Origin: Saprolegnia diclina VS20
Lineage: Eukaryota > Oomycota > Saprolegniomycetes > Saprolegniales > Saprolegniaceae
Length of the DNA: 43,382 bases
NCBI RefSeq assembly: GCF_000281045.1
Contig: NW_008246074.1
Coordinates: 188,952-232,333, forward strand
Reading direction: 5' to 3'
The notes beneath the pieces are model-generated. The model saw only the letters and a list, made by a program, of their open reading frames with translations, did not search any database and had not been told where the DNA came from. Of this stretch, positions 19,701 through 29,548 are shown piece after piece. Numbering within the stretch: position 1 is the first letter of the stretch; the number at the start of each line of letters is the position of its first letter. The position numbers and the translations under genes were made by a program.

Positions 19701-22700
19701 GCCAGAGCCCGACACATTTTCGGTCGCAGGGCTCGGACGGCGAGGATCAAACTCGAGCTCGAGCTCCAACATGCTCGAAATGCGCCGAAACTCAATGGAG
19801 CGCCGCGCGTCGATTCAGAGCGACCGCCGGAAATCACTGGACCGTGGTCTCTCCAACGCGGAGCTACACCCAGCGTCTCACCCCGACCTCCACCCGACAT
19901 CCAACAACGCCGAATCGCAACCGACGTCCAGTGATAGCGGACAAGACCTACAGGGCTACGTTGCGTCGTTGGACCTGAAACCGGTCTTGCACCCAATGGA
20001 TGCCTTTGGCACATCCCGGTCGGCCCCGGCAATGGCGCAGGAGCCAACGATCCCGACCGACCGGACGGCGGTGAGCGAGCACCCGATGCATTTGGATATG
20101 GAGACGCCGCGCTTCGACGCTGAATTGGAGCTTCTGCACAACGACGACATGCCAGAGTCTGCGCGCGAGAGCGAGGATGGCGCCAAAGACGAAGGCGCCA
20201 CATTGGAAGACAACGTTGCCGTTGCGGGGGCGTCGGCAAGCGGCGGCACCGAGACCGTGCTAGATACGTCGGCACCGGACGACGACGGCGACTATAACGA
20301 CGACGAGTTTGAAGAAGCCGTCAATGAAAGCGGCGATGCGTCCGAGCCACCGGTCGACGCCGATGCATGCGCTCCCGAAGTCGATCACGATACACCGCGG
20401 TCGGGCACATCCGTGGACGAGCTTGATTCACAGCCCCTCGCAGACGTCGACGAGCCCCCCACCGATGTGATCGAGCCCCCCGCAGACGTCGACGAGCCCC
20501 TCGCAGATGTCGACGAGCCCCTCGCAGATGTCGACAAGGCTCTGGAAGTGGATGAGACGGTACCTGGCGGGTCGAAACAAAATGAAGTACCTGCAGCCGC
20601 GTCAGTGCATCAAGAAAGTGAAGCAGAGTATACTTGCGATGACAGTGCTGTCAACTCGGCTTCAGTGCTGGAATCCACCGAGACGCCGACAACTGAGCGA
20701 GACACCGCCGAGAGCACCGACGAGCAGGCCGGTGGGAGCCTCACGCAGCCCGACATAGCAGCCACCGATCCCAAAGTGGAACCCTCGCGTGCTGGCTTTG
20801 ATGCGCCAGTCGTGGAGCCAGAAAGCGTTTCGTCGGAAGCCAATGTCGACGACAGCTCGTCAGAGAAAGCAACTGGTGTGCATGCAACGCCACGCAGCGA
20901 CCTGCAAGGTGTGCCCGCAGAACCGAGCGACGCAGCCTCGGGTGACGACAAATACGCGCCGTGCACCGACGATCCAGTGCCGGCGCCGACGGCTTCCATT
21001 GAAGCAAATCCAGCGCTATTGGAGGCAACGACGGAAGTCGTCGCGGAGGGTACCGACGTAGCACCGAACGACGCCTCCGATCTTGCGCCAAGAGAAATGA
21101 CCGCCGAGTCGGTGACAGAGAGTATCGATGTACCAGCGCCCGAGGCTGGCGTCAGTGACAGCCAACGCATCGATGTCGATGCACAAGCAGCAGACGACGA
21201 CACCAAAGTTGCGTCCGACGTCGTTGCTCGTGCGCCTGTCGCCACTGTCTTGGCCGTCGACACACCATCCAACTTACCCCCCGAGATTGAATACGAAGAG
21301 GAAGTGTGGGCCGACGACATCGAAGATGGCGACGTCACAGCTACAACGAGCGACGCCGTGTCCATACCAAGTTTCGACGATACGCCGGCGCCAAAGAGCT
21401 CGGCGGGAAGCGATCCCTCGACGGACGCTGCTGTGTGTGGCCAAGATGGCATTGCTCATGAGGACAATGCAGCAACCCATGCGCACGATATGGCGCCATC
21501 AGTGCTGGCGAGCGTCGGCACAGTGTCTCCAAACGATCGTAATCCGGATAGCGCTCTGAGTGAAGCCGCGCCAGTCCCGAGGGATGCAAGCCTACTTACA
21601 AGCGACGACGCACCAGTCGCTGTCGAAACCATTATTACAAATCCGCCAAGTCCTCGCGCTGAGAGCGCTGAGATCTCAACGCCTCGTTTCGAGCCCGTCG
21701 ACGTGGCCCCGGCAGGCGTCATACCAAACGACGCTGACGGAGCGCCATTGGTCGCCCCCGACTCTCCATTGAACGCCGAAGCACCGACACACGTGGTGGT
21801 ATCCGCTGCCAACACGGAGCCAACGACCGATGTTTGGGAGGGCGATGAGTACGTACCAAACGACGCGGCGGTGGACGAAGTATTGGCAGGCCTCGTCGAC
21901 GACTACGACAAGGCATCGTCGACCGCATCACTGGCGGACAACCCGCGTTTCGACAGCGAATTCGAGGTTGACGACAGCGCCGCACCGACGACCTCCGAGC
22001 CTGAAGCACCGACAGTGGTGGCTGTCGTGGACCCTCCGCTCACCGCCCGGGAACCAGCGTCCGAGAGTGCAGCATCGCCGGAACCCGTCGTTTTGGAGTC
22101 GGTGGAGAAGGCTACACCACCGCTGGTCGATGACCCCGCGCTCGTGTCCGAACCGTCCACACCACTCGTTACCAACCGCATGGACGAGGCCGAGACAACG
22201 TCGCTACAAGCTGGAGGCGAGCATACGCTCTCTACCACGTCGCTGGACGAGACCGAGCGCTTTGAGAGTGACTTTGAGCCCGTGGACGATGTCGTGGTAC
22301 CCAGCAACGTCGTGACGGAGACAGGGTCGCTGCAAAACCCGGAAGAGCTGGAACTGCTCGCAGTTTCGACGGACGTCGCGGCACCGAAGTTAGAGGCGGC
22401 CCAAGAGGTTACCAAATCCAGCAACGCCAGCGACGAAGCACCGGCACTGCAGCTGCAACCGACGTCGTCGACAGCGTCGCTTGAGGACTCGACGCGATTT
22501 GAGAGTGACTTTGAAGCGGACGACGCACCACCCGATGCAAATGTCGCGCCAGTCCAAGAGGTGGCGACGCTGTTGGAGAAGGAGAGCCCTATGAATGTAC
22601 CGTCCAGCACACCAGAGCCACCAGAGACTGCAGAGAGCGAGCTACTGCCGAGTGCGACGACGACCACCTCGGCCGCGGCAGAGATGCCTAGCTCCGACGC

Positions 22701-23532
22701 AATCACCGCCGATCCCGTCGAGGATACCGTACCCCGCCCTACCCCGTCGGTGACACCCGATCATTGCGAATACGAAGAAGAGTATTTTGCCGAGTATGAC
22801 GACGCACCGGTGACACCCGATGTCGCACGTGCCAGCACCGATGCCGAGGTTGATGCAGCGGCCGACCCGATGGCACCTGTGGAGATGCCGCCTTTGACCC
22901 TTCCCACACCTCGTGATGAGGAGGCAAGTCAAGACGAAACGGCGCGCTCACCACAACACCATCCAGGCGTGGCGTCCGAGCCAGCTCTTGCGGATCTACC
23001 GACGCCTCGACCGACAACAGACGCTGGGGCCATCAACTTTGAACCCATCAACGCTACAGCCTCGATCAAAGCCACCATTATTCCCAGTTCAACCAGCGCA
23101 ACCGACGATGCAGTCCACAACGATGTCTCTGCGCCTCCTCCATGTGTCTCTGCAGACCCGGTGCTCAAAGCCGTTGCGAGTCCAAGAGCCGTCGCTCCGC
23201 CCGACGCAGAAGATGCTGTGCCGGAGCTCTCCGCATCCGCACGTGTCGACGATTCCACCCCAAGCTCCGTCACATCAGACACCTTACCAAGTGCGCGACC
23301 TGTCGACGTGCCGGCTCTTGCGTTGCTAAGCCCGTCGCTCGATTCGGCGGCTACCAAAGTGTCTTTACCATCACAAACCAACGTGCCAACTACCACGCCA
23401 CGGCCTCCGCCGGAATCGTCAAGGATACCCGCACCGCCCACCACCAACGACGACGTCCAAGCCGACGACGACGACGATGACAATGCGTACGCCGACGACG
23501 ACGACTATGGCGACGACGACTTTGAAGACTAG
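16751..23532 (+). CDS. Giant Tudor-like/ARM-like protein with long acidic disordered tail
   Basis: Six exons, 16751-17554, 17606-17872, 17920-18073, 18119-18287, 18331-18428 and 18470-23532, encode 2184 residues. Residues about 4-48 and 57-105 are two Tudor/SGF29-like barrels sharing the strand signature YDDGEVEE(S/N)V; such barrels bind methylated Lys/Arg. Residues about 269-497 are leucine-rich helices of ARM/HEAT type (SACGVLATFARGAGLDRMLQ). From about 498 on the protein is Ser/Pro/Glu/Asp-rich and probably disordered, opening with a conserved-looking block (HHRFIPFEDKLEWRLLQATP). It has five 7-residue repeats near 1155 and three copies of an ASL..(N/E/S)..RF(D/E)S(D/E)FE motif near 1647, 1751 and 1830. 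It ends in DDDYGDDDFED, echoed at about 1105 by DYNDDEFEEA. The composition suggests a scaffold; location is unknown. Exon 6 alone is 5 kb, the longest in the window. Confidence 0.88.
20434..20538 (+). repeat. Five tandem 21-bp coding repeats
   Basis: Five 21-bp units inside exon 6 of the Tudor/ARM gene encode P(L/P)ADVDE-like heptapeptides (second copy more diverged, PPTDVIE). The last two copies are almost identical at DNA level, which points to recent slippage or unequal exchange. Confidence 0.93.
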
Positions 23533-23590
23533 TGTACAGTACCACGATCCATGTTGTGTAGTAGACACGCGTGCAAACATTGTCGACTGT

Positions 23591-25581
23591 TTATCGGCAG
23601 CAGCGGCAGAGGCGAATCTTGCCGTTGCGCCCCGGCAGTCCCGGCGCCGGTGGCAAATTCGGGGGCGCGTTGCCGTCGCGCTCGTGGCGCTTGATGCCGT
23701 GGACGTAGACGCTGTGGAGGACATCGGGCGCGAGCAACTTGGTCGCATCGGTCGCGACGTTGTGGTTGAGCACGACAAAGTCGGCGTAAAAACCGGCATC
23801 GAGGTGGCCCAAGCGCGTCTCCGCATTGGCCGCAAAGGCACCTACGCATCCCGACGACCTGTCATGCCACGTTAGCAACCAACGTCGTCACACACCGTTG
23901 AGCGTATAGAGCTGCAGTGCTGACGCAAACGTGAGTTGTTGCGCCGGCGAGTCCAAAAAGTTGCTCGTCCCCGGCGCAGCGCGGTGCATGGCGTCGTACA
24001 ATCCTTGGAAGGGGTTGCTCGTCTCGATCGGCGCGTCGCTGCCGCCGGCACAGAGAATGCCGTGGTCCATCATGCGCTTCCTACACCAATTTTGTCTAGT
24101 TTTCAGCATTGCAGTGGAGAAAGGAGGAGAGACCAGCAGTACGAGTACGGGACGCAGGCCGGTGGCAGCCGCTTCTCGGCGAACGAGGCGTCCGTGATGA
24201 CAAACGACGGCTGGATGTCGGCAATGACGCCGAGGCGCGCCATCTGGTCGAGCAGATCGGGCCCGAGAATCTGGCAGTGCGTCAGAATCGGACGATCGGC
24301 GGGCTCCAAGCCGGCACTCTCCATGGCGTGCAGCACTTGCGCCGCCGCGCGGTCGCCGATCGCGTGGACCTCAAGGCGGTAGCCGGCCGCATGCGCCACT
24401 TGAATCTTGTGGAGCATCGACGCGTCCGACTCCATGAGTACGCCACGGTTGGACGTGTTGCGGTACGGTTCACGCAGCGCCGCCGTTTCCTAGTCAACGT
24501 CGCTGAGGCATGGTTGACGATACATGAAGCAAGTGTACGGCGCCGAGGGAGCCGTCCGAGAAGATTTTGACGCGGTCGCAGCTCAAGAGGCCGTCCTGTG
24601 TCTTGGGTGCGGGGATCGTTGTCTGGCCAATCTCGTTCTGGTCGGGCGTCACATATACGCGCAGTGGGACGCGGCCGGAAGCCTGGAGCTCTTGGTACAA
24701 GTACCACGCGTTGTGGTCGTTGGTGTGGACACCTGTCATATGGGATGGCATAAAGGAATAGGATATGTTGGAAGATTACCAGTGAGACCGAATTCGAGGC
24801 ACGTCTGGAGACCGCGCAAAAGGTACTTTTTACGTAGCTCTAAACACCGACGGAGGTTGTGCTATTGCAATCCCACAGCAATGTACCGTCCGACTGCTCT
24901 TGAATGAACTTGTGAACGAGCGACACGGCCTAGGGAACATGAGTCGTCGAGTATCGATCCTGGAGATGCTACAGCTTCGCGCAAGACGCCTGTGGGCTTG
25001 CCAGTGGCATCCATGTCGACGACGCCGCCTGGGATCGAGGTCCACGCCGCATCGATCGCATCCCACTGAAGACCCGCAACCTCGAGCGCCTTGGAGTTGA
25101 CAACGGCAATGTGCCAGCAGGCGCGCCAGAGGTACATGGGGCGACCTGGCACGATCGCGTCCAAGTCGAAGCGGGAGGGATACCGCGCGTCGGCCGACAG
25201 CTTGTCTTGCTCCCAGCCAAACCCGACGATCCACTCAATGTCGGGGTGCTTGGCCGCGTGCGCTTGGACGCGATCACGCAGCTCGTCAAATGACGCCGTT
25301 CCGCGCAGGTCGACGTAATGAGCGACCTCGCCGATAAGGTAGACATGAATGTGCGAGTCGTGAAGGCCCGGAAGCACGAGCTTGCCGTCCAAGTCGACGG
25401 TGGTGGTCGCCTTTGTGCGGATGAAGCCCGGCACGTCGCCCGACCCGACAGCCACGATCTCGCCTTTCGCTTCGTCAATGAGCATCCAGTTGGCATAACC
25501 CCGCGACTCGCGAGGCGCCGCGAACGTCGGCGCGCTGGCCCACTGCCAGATCAGTCCCTTCTCGAAAAGCTTCGTCGTCAT
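23591..25581 (-). CDS. Metal-dependent amidohydrolase, YtcJ-like (Amidohydro_3)
   Basis: 565 residues from seven exons (minus strand): 24973-25581, 24887-24929, 24780-24839, 24539-24732, 24134-24489, 23896-24080, 23591-23841. The family hydrolyses C-N bonds through a metal in a TIM barrel. Visible motifs: LPGLHDSHIHV with the HxH pair at residues 77/79; VHAIGDRAA and RPILTHCQILG, which carry the later metal histidines; and GILCAGGSDAPIETSNPFQG with the catalytic Asp. The substrate cannot be told; relatives act on cyclic amides, formamides and similar compounds. No signal peptide is evident at this start. The frame stays open upstream to 25644 (21 more residues). The tail after the usual family end is Pro-rich and finishes in NGKIRLCRCCR, with three cysteines in the last five residues. 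Confidence 0.9.
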
Positions 25582-25991
25582 TCCAATGACACGGCAAATA
25601 TCCAAATGATCCACGTGCCGAATCCGCCGGGTTAGGCTCGGCATATTAATTTAGGCATTCGGCAGATGCCGAAACAAACGACGACGCCGCCAGAGCACAC
25701 GTAGCTGCACGTAGCGTGGTCGGAGCCTCTGATCCCGGAGCGATACGTTGTTGAGTAGAAAAGTGGGTCATTTCTCGTGCATGGGTAGTACAGCTACAAG
25801 GCAGTGCTCCGTTGAGTGCTCAAGGACATGGCGTTTGTCGATAGTGCGCAGAATGCCGAAAATAAAGCGGTTCAACATGGCAACTTGATGTTATGGCGCC
25901 CTTGTTTCAGGTACCATATGCCTAAACAAAGGCGAAATCCGATTTCCAAAGATACCATTTTCCAGTTTGGATTTCACCTCGGAGCGCGCGC
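25582..25991. promoter_or_regulatory. Divergent promoter region
   Basis: About 400 bp between the amidohydrolase (-) and the next gene (+). No coding feature is seen; a frame open from 25967 overlaps exon 1 of the + gene in a different phase. It probably holds both promoters; no motif is decisive. Confidence 0.4.
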
Positions 25992-28900
25992 ATGAATTGG
26001 ATCGCGAGCAGCAAGAACCGCGCGCTGCATGGGAAGCTCGCCCAGCGGAAGAGGAAGCAGTACAAGGGCGCGCAAGGAGCTCCTCCCCCGCGCGAGGTCC
26101 ATGGGACGATGGTTCGCGAGCCTCGGACGACGACGATGGAAGCAGGGCCGGCGGCGATGCTAGCGCGGCCGACGGGAAGCTACCGCTTCGGCGCGATGGG
26201 AGCAAGACAGGAGAAGCATCAAGCACGCATCCCGAAGGACGACGTCCCGGACAAGAAGCCGTCCCCGATGCGCCCGACGTCGAGCTCCCCAGCGCGCATG
26301 ATGCTTACCCCGGACCAAGCAATCCGTTGCTTCAAGTATGTCTCCCATCTTGCCTTCCCTTGGTCACGAAGATGACATGCTCTGCTGGTGCATGTAGCGA
26401 GGGCGAGGAAGTCGACGAAAAGGGTACGCATGCTACCTGGATGTCATGTACTCATCACCCACAAGGCAAGGCCATGACACCGGAACGCAAGCGGGTCGCG
26501 CCGTCAACGAACTCCCCGAAAAACCAAACGAGCCAACGTACAATGCCAATGCTTTCGTGTCGGAAGAAAGAAATGGATTTTCTAGGTTCAACAACGTCCT
26601 TCGTGCATGGGGCGTCCAGCGAGACAGGGAGGGGGCATCTCTCGGGCGCAAAGCCAGCGCCAAGTCGACTCTCGTTCTTCGATCACGTCTTTCCCGAACG
26701 TCGTGCACTCGTCGGAGATCAACCTTTCGTGTACCCATGCGACGAAGACGACTCGTTGGCATCGTCGGCGTCCTCAGCTTCTCTGCAATTGGTGTCGCCA
26801 CGTTCGCAGCCTATGCTCATGGGCCACAGCGTGAGCACAACACCCATGTCTGGCAGCCCGTACAGCTTCCAAGGCCGTCGTCCTCGGGACACGACAAGCA
26901 GAGCGACGACAGATGACAATCCAGAAGAGAAGGCGCTCTATACCTCGATCGCCTCGTCCAGTACGTCAACCGTACGTTCCCCACATTCCATGTCAATTTG
27001 TCCTTAGACGCGTCGTCAACAAGCAATACAAGTCGACAAACTTCCAGTTCCATGAAATCAATGTCCGGCCGAGTCTTTACAAGTATGTGTGCTAGCGGGG
27101 CAACAAAAGCGGCAATATGGCCGAGCGCTCCGCGATCAACCGCCAAGCGCCAAGCGGTCAAAGACGAGCACCGAAGGTAGGACTTTTGTGGAGTCTGGTG
27201 CCCAAATCGTGATAGACTCCTCGCCCTCGCCATCACCACAACTCAACCTAAGCATTCGACGTATGCTTCACTCTTGGTATTGAGAAGCGACATGTGTTGG
27301 CTAGAGGATACTGTGGAAGGTGAACTTGGTCAACTGACACTTTGGCACTTGGTATCAAGCGCTATGCAGCTGCTGCGAAGCGCCCATCTTTCCTGACGCA
27401 CCGCGTCAGCAACAATCGTAACACTCGATTGCACGGATATATTGTTCCTATCGTGATGGGCTAACGTAGGCCTGCAAATCTTCCGAGACGAAGCGCCAGA
27501 CTACACCGTGCGAAATGGTTTTGGTCAATCCGAGCCAAGTACGTTCTTCAAAGATGCATGGGGTAAAAAAGAGAAAAACGTGTGTCTAGATGGACGGGAT
27601 TGGCTTAATGAGGCCTCGCCACGGTTTTCAAATCATACGACCATACGTCCGTCGCCCACCCAAGATACCGAGATGCAGTGGCAACCGTCCCCAACGCGCT
27701 TGTTATCTCCAAGCTCTTCCGACATTTCAACGCCGCCAATGATCGGACGGGACTATGTGCGCCCTTCATGGGCAGATGCATCGACATACCCAACCCAAGC
27801 TTCAATTGAGCCTCGCGCCATGGCCACCTACAACGACGCACGTAAGGGAACGACACGTCAAGCACGCCGGGTGATTACTGTCGACTTGGTTCATAGCTCC
27901 GTCTATGGCATCTTCGTCAGCTGACCGACATGGATTCAGCTTGCAATGGTCTCAACGAAGCACGGAAGCTTCTGGGTTATCAAGAATGCTCGACGGCACG
28001 AGCCAAAACGATCCATCACCGGGCTGGCATCATCGCGGAGTGCACCGACTGATATTGCGTGCTGAGAGCCCAAGCCCCGATGACCATCTAGGCTCTGGAT
28101 GGAAGGGTAAGCTACATATTTATCGCGGGTACAAACTTCGCTAGGTCCGTACGTTGTGCCGCTGCAACCTAGCGCGAAGCATCCAGAGAAGTGGCATACG
28201 TCGCTGTTCAGGCAGTGTACCACGTCGAATGGTGCAACCGACAGTGCGAAGCCACGACATGCAGTCATCAACGGTACTCATGCACAATCAGCACCGGGTC
28301 TAACGAGCGACTAGACGCTTCGTTTGCCAAACCTCATTGGATCAGGGCAAACAAGCCCGCAGTCGGTGAAGGTCAAGGTAACTAGAGACCCTCCGAGCGT
28401 ACCATCACGAAACTCAAAGGCGGTCATCTTTGTGTCATCACTCGAAAAGTCGGGCCCCATGATGAGATGTCCACGGTTGGGAAGCACCCCGCTCCAGGTT
28501 GTTTAAACAACATATTCCTTTGGCATGCTCATCACGCTCTAATGATTAGCTCCCGAGTCAGACCTCGTTGGCCGTTGGCAGTGGGCGAGGCATTTGGGCA
28601 AGCCTCGCAGTGAAACGTTTGTCGAGACATTCGCCCCAGCGACGACCATCGCTTCGAGTCGACACGCGCATGCGGTTTCAGGGGAGTCGGATACTCTTCT
28701 TTTCGAGCCAAACTTTCAAGGTCAAACCCACGCACCGCCACATAAGTCTTCTTGCAGCCGACCATCCTCATCAAGTTTCGATGCTCAACGTCCCTCGACC
28801 CCGGAAACTTGCACCCCGGCGTCCATCGTGCTGCACAACGAGCCTGAAATGACGGTCGGCACGATTCAGTTCACACAAGTCGCAGCAACCATCGCTGACG

Positions 28901-29515
28901 AAGCCCAGTCGACTGCGTCGTCCTGTTCAACTCCGTTGACGTCCCATGGATGCAACAGGGTCGTCAACCTCGATGAAGGTCAACCATCGCCTCATGGCGA
29001 TGCACCAATTGAAGAAGCGCCGAGCCAACGTCGCCCCGAGCTAATGAGGCTCGAAGGCTTCTTAAGCAGCTGCACAGACGAGAGCGATTCCAGTCAACCA
29101 GAGGACACAGATGTGTATGCACCAACGCAACGGCTGGTGTATGCTTCGTCGCCTGAGATATCAGACTTGGACCAGCGTCAAGGTGATCAACCTTGTTCAT
29201 CTCCGAACGAATTGGTTTAGAACGGAGCGCTTTATCTAGTGCCCACCAAATCCCAGACTCAAGGCTGTGTATCTTCTCCCGAGGCCAAGTTGTCGGTCGT
29301 CGCTGAAGGATCATGTCGCCCATGGGCCATGCAAGAGCGGACACGACGGATCTTGGCAAGCTTCTCTCGTGGTACACATACGAATATGACAGCCATGTTC
29401 ATCGGTCAACGTAGAAAACGTGGCCGTCGCCCATGTCGATCCCACCTTTGAAGACGACGCGGCGTCGTTAGCGATCGTTCTGTGGACACTAGTGCAGTGC
29501 TACGCGCAATGTTGA
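25992..29515 (+). CDS. Ser/Thr/Pro-rich protein of unknown function, 14 exons
   Basis: Proposed exons: 25992-26335, 26398-26423, 26466-26960, 27008-27176, 27216-27319, 27470-27538, 27590-27841, 27897-28106, 28145-28273, 28315-28377, 28420-28497, 28550-29182, 29240-29371, 29415-29515. All phases join, giving 934 residues, but no homologue was available to confirm them. The N-terminus is basic (RALHGKLAQRKRKQYKGAQ). The middle and end are low-complexity Ser/Thr/Pro/Gln (for example SLASSASSASLQLVSPRSQP). The last exon is more ordered (ENVAVAHVDPTFEDDAASLA). No recognised domain or signal peptide. The sixth intron (150 nt) and the donor at 29183 are the weakest choices. Probably a nuclear or regulatory protein by composition only. 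Codon third positions are less GC-rich than in neighbours. Confidence 0.6.
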
Positions 29516-29548
29516 TGCGATTATATTCTTTCTATCTGCAAAACAGCG

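Noticed and set aside
26446-26916. Plus-strand frame with a hydrophobic stretch (VGIVGVLSFSAIGVATFAAY) suggesting a membrane protein
   Set aside because: It overlaps exon 3 of the Ser-rich gene in another phase; the Ser-rich frame joins upstream and downstream exons, this one does not.
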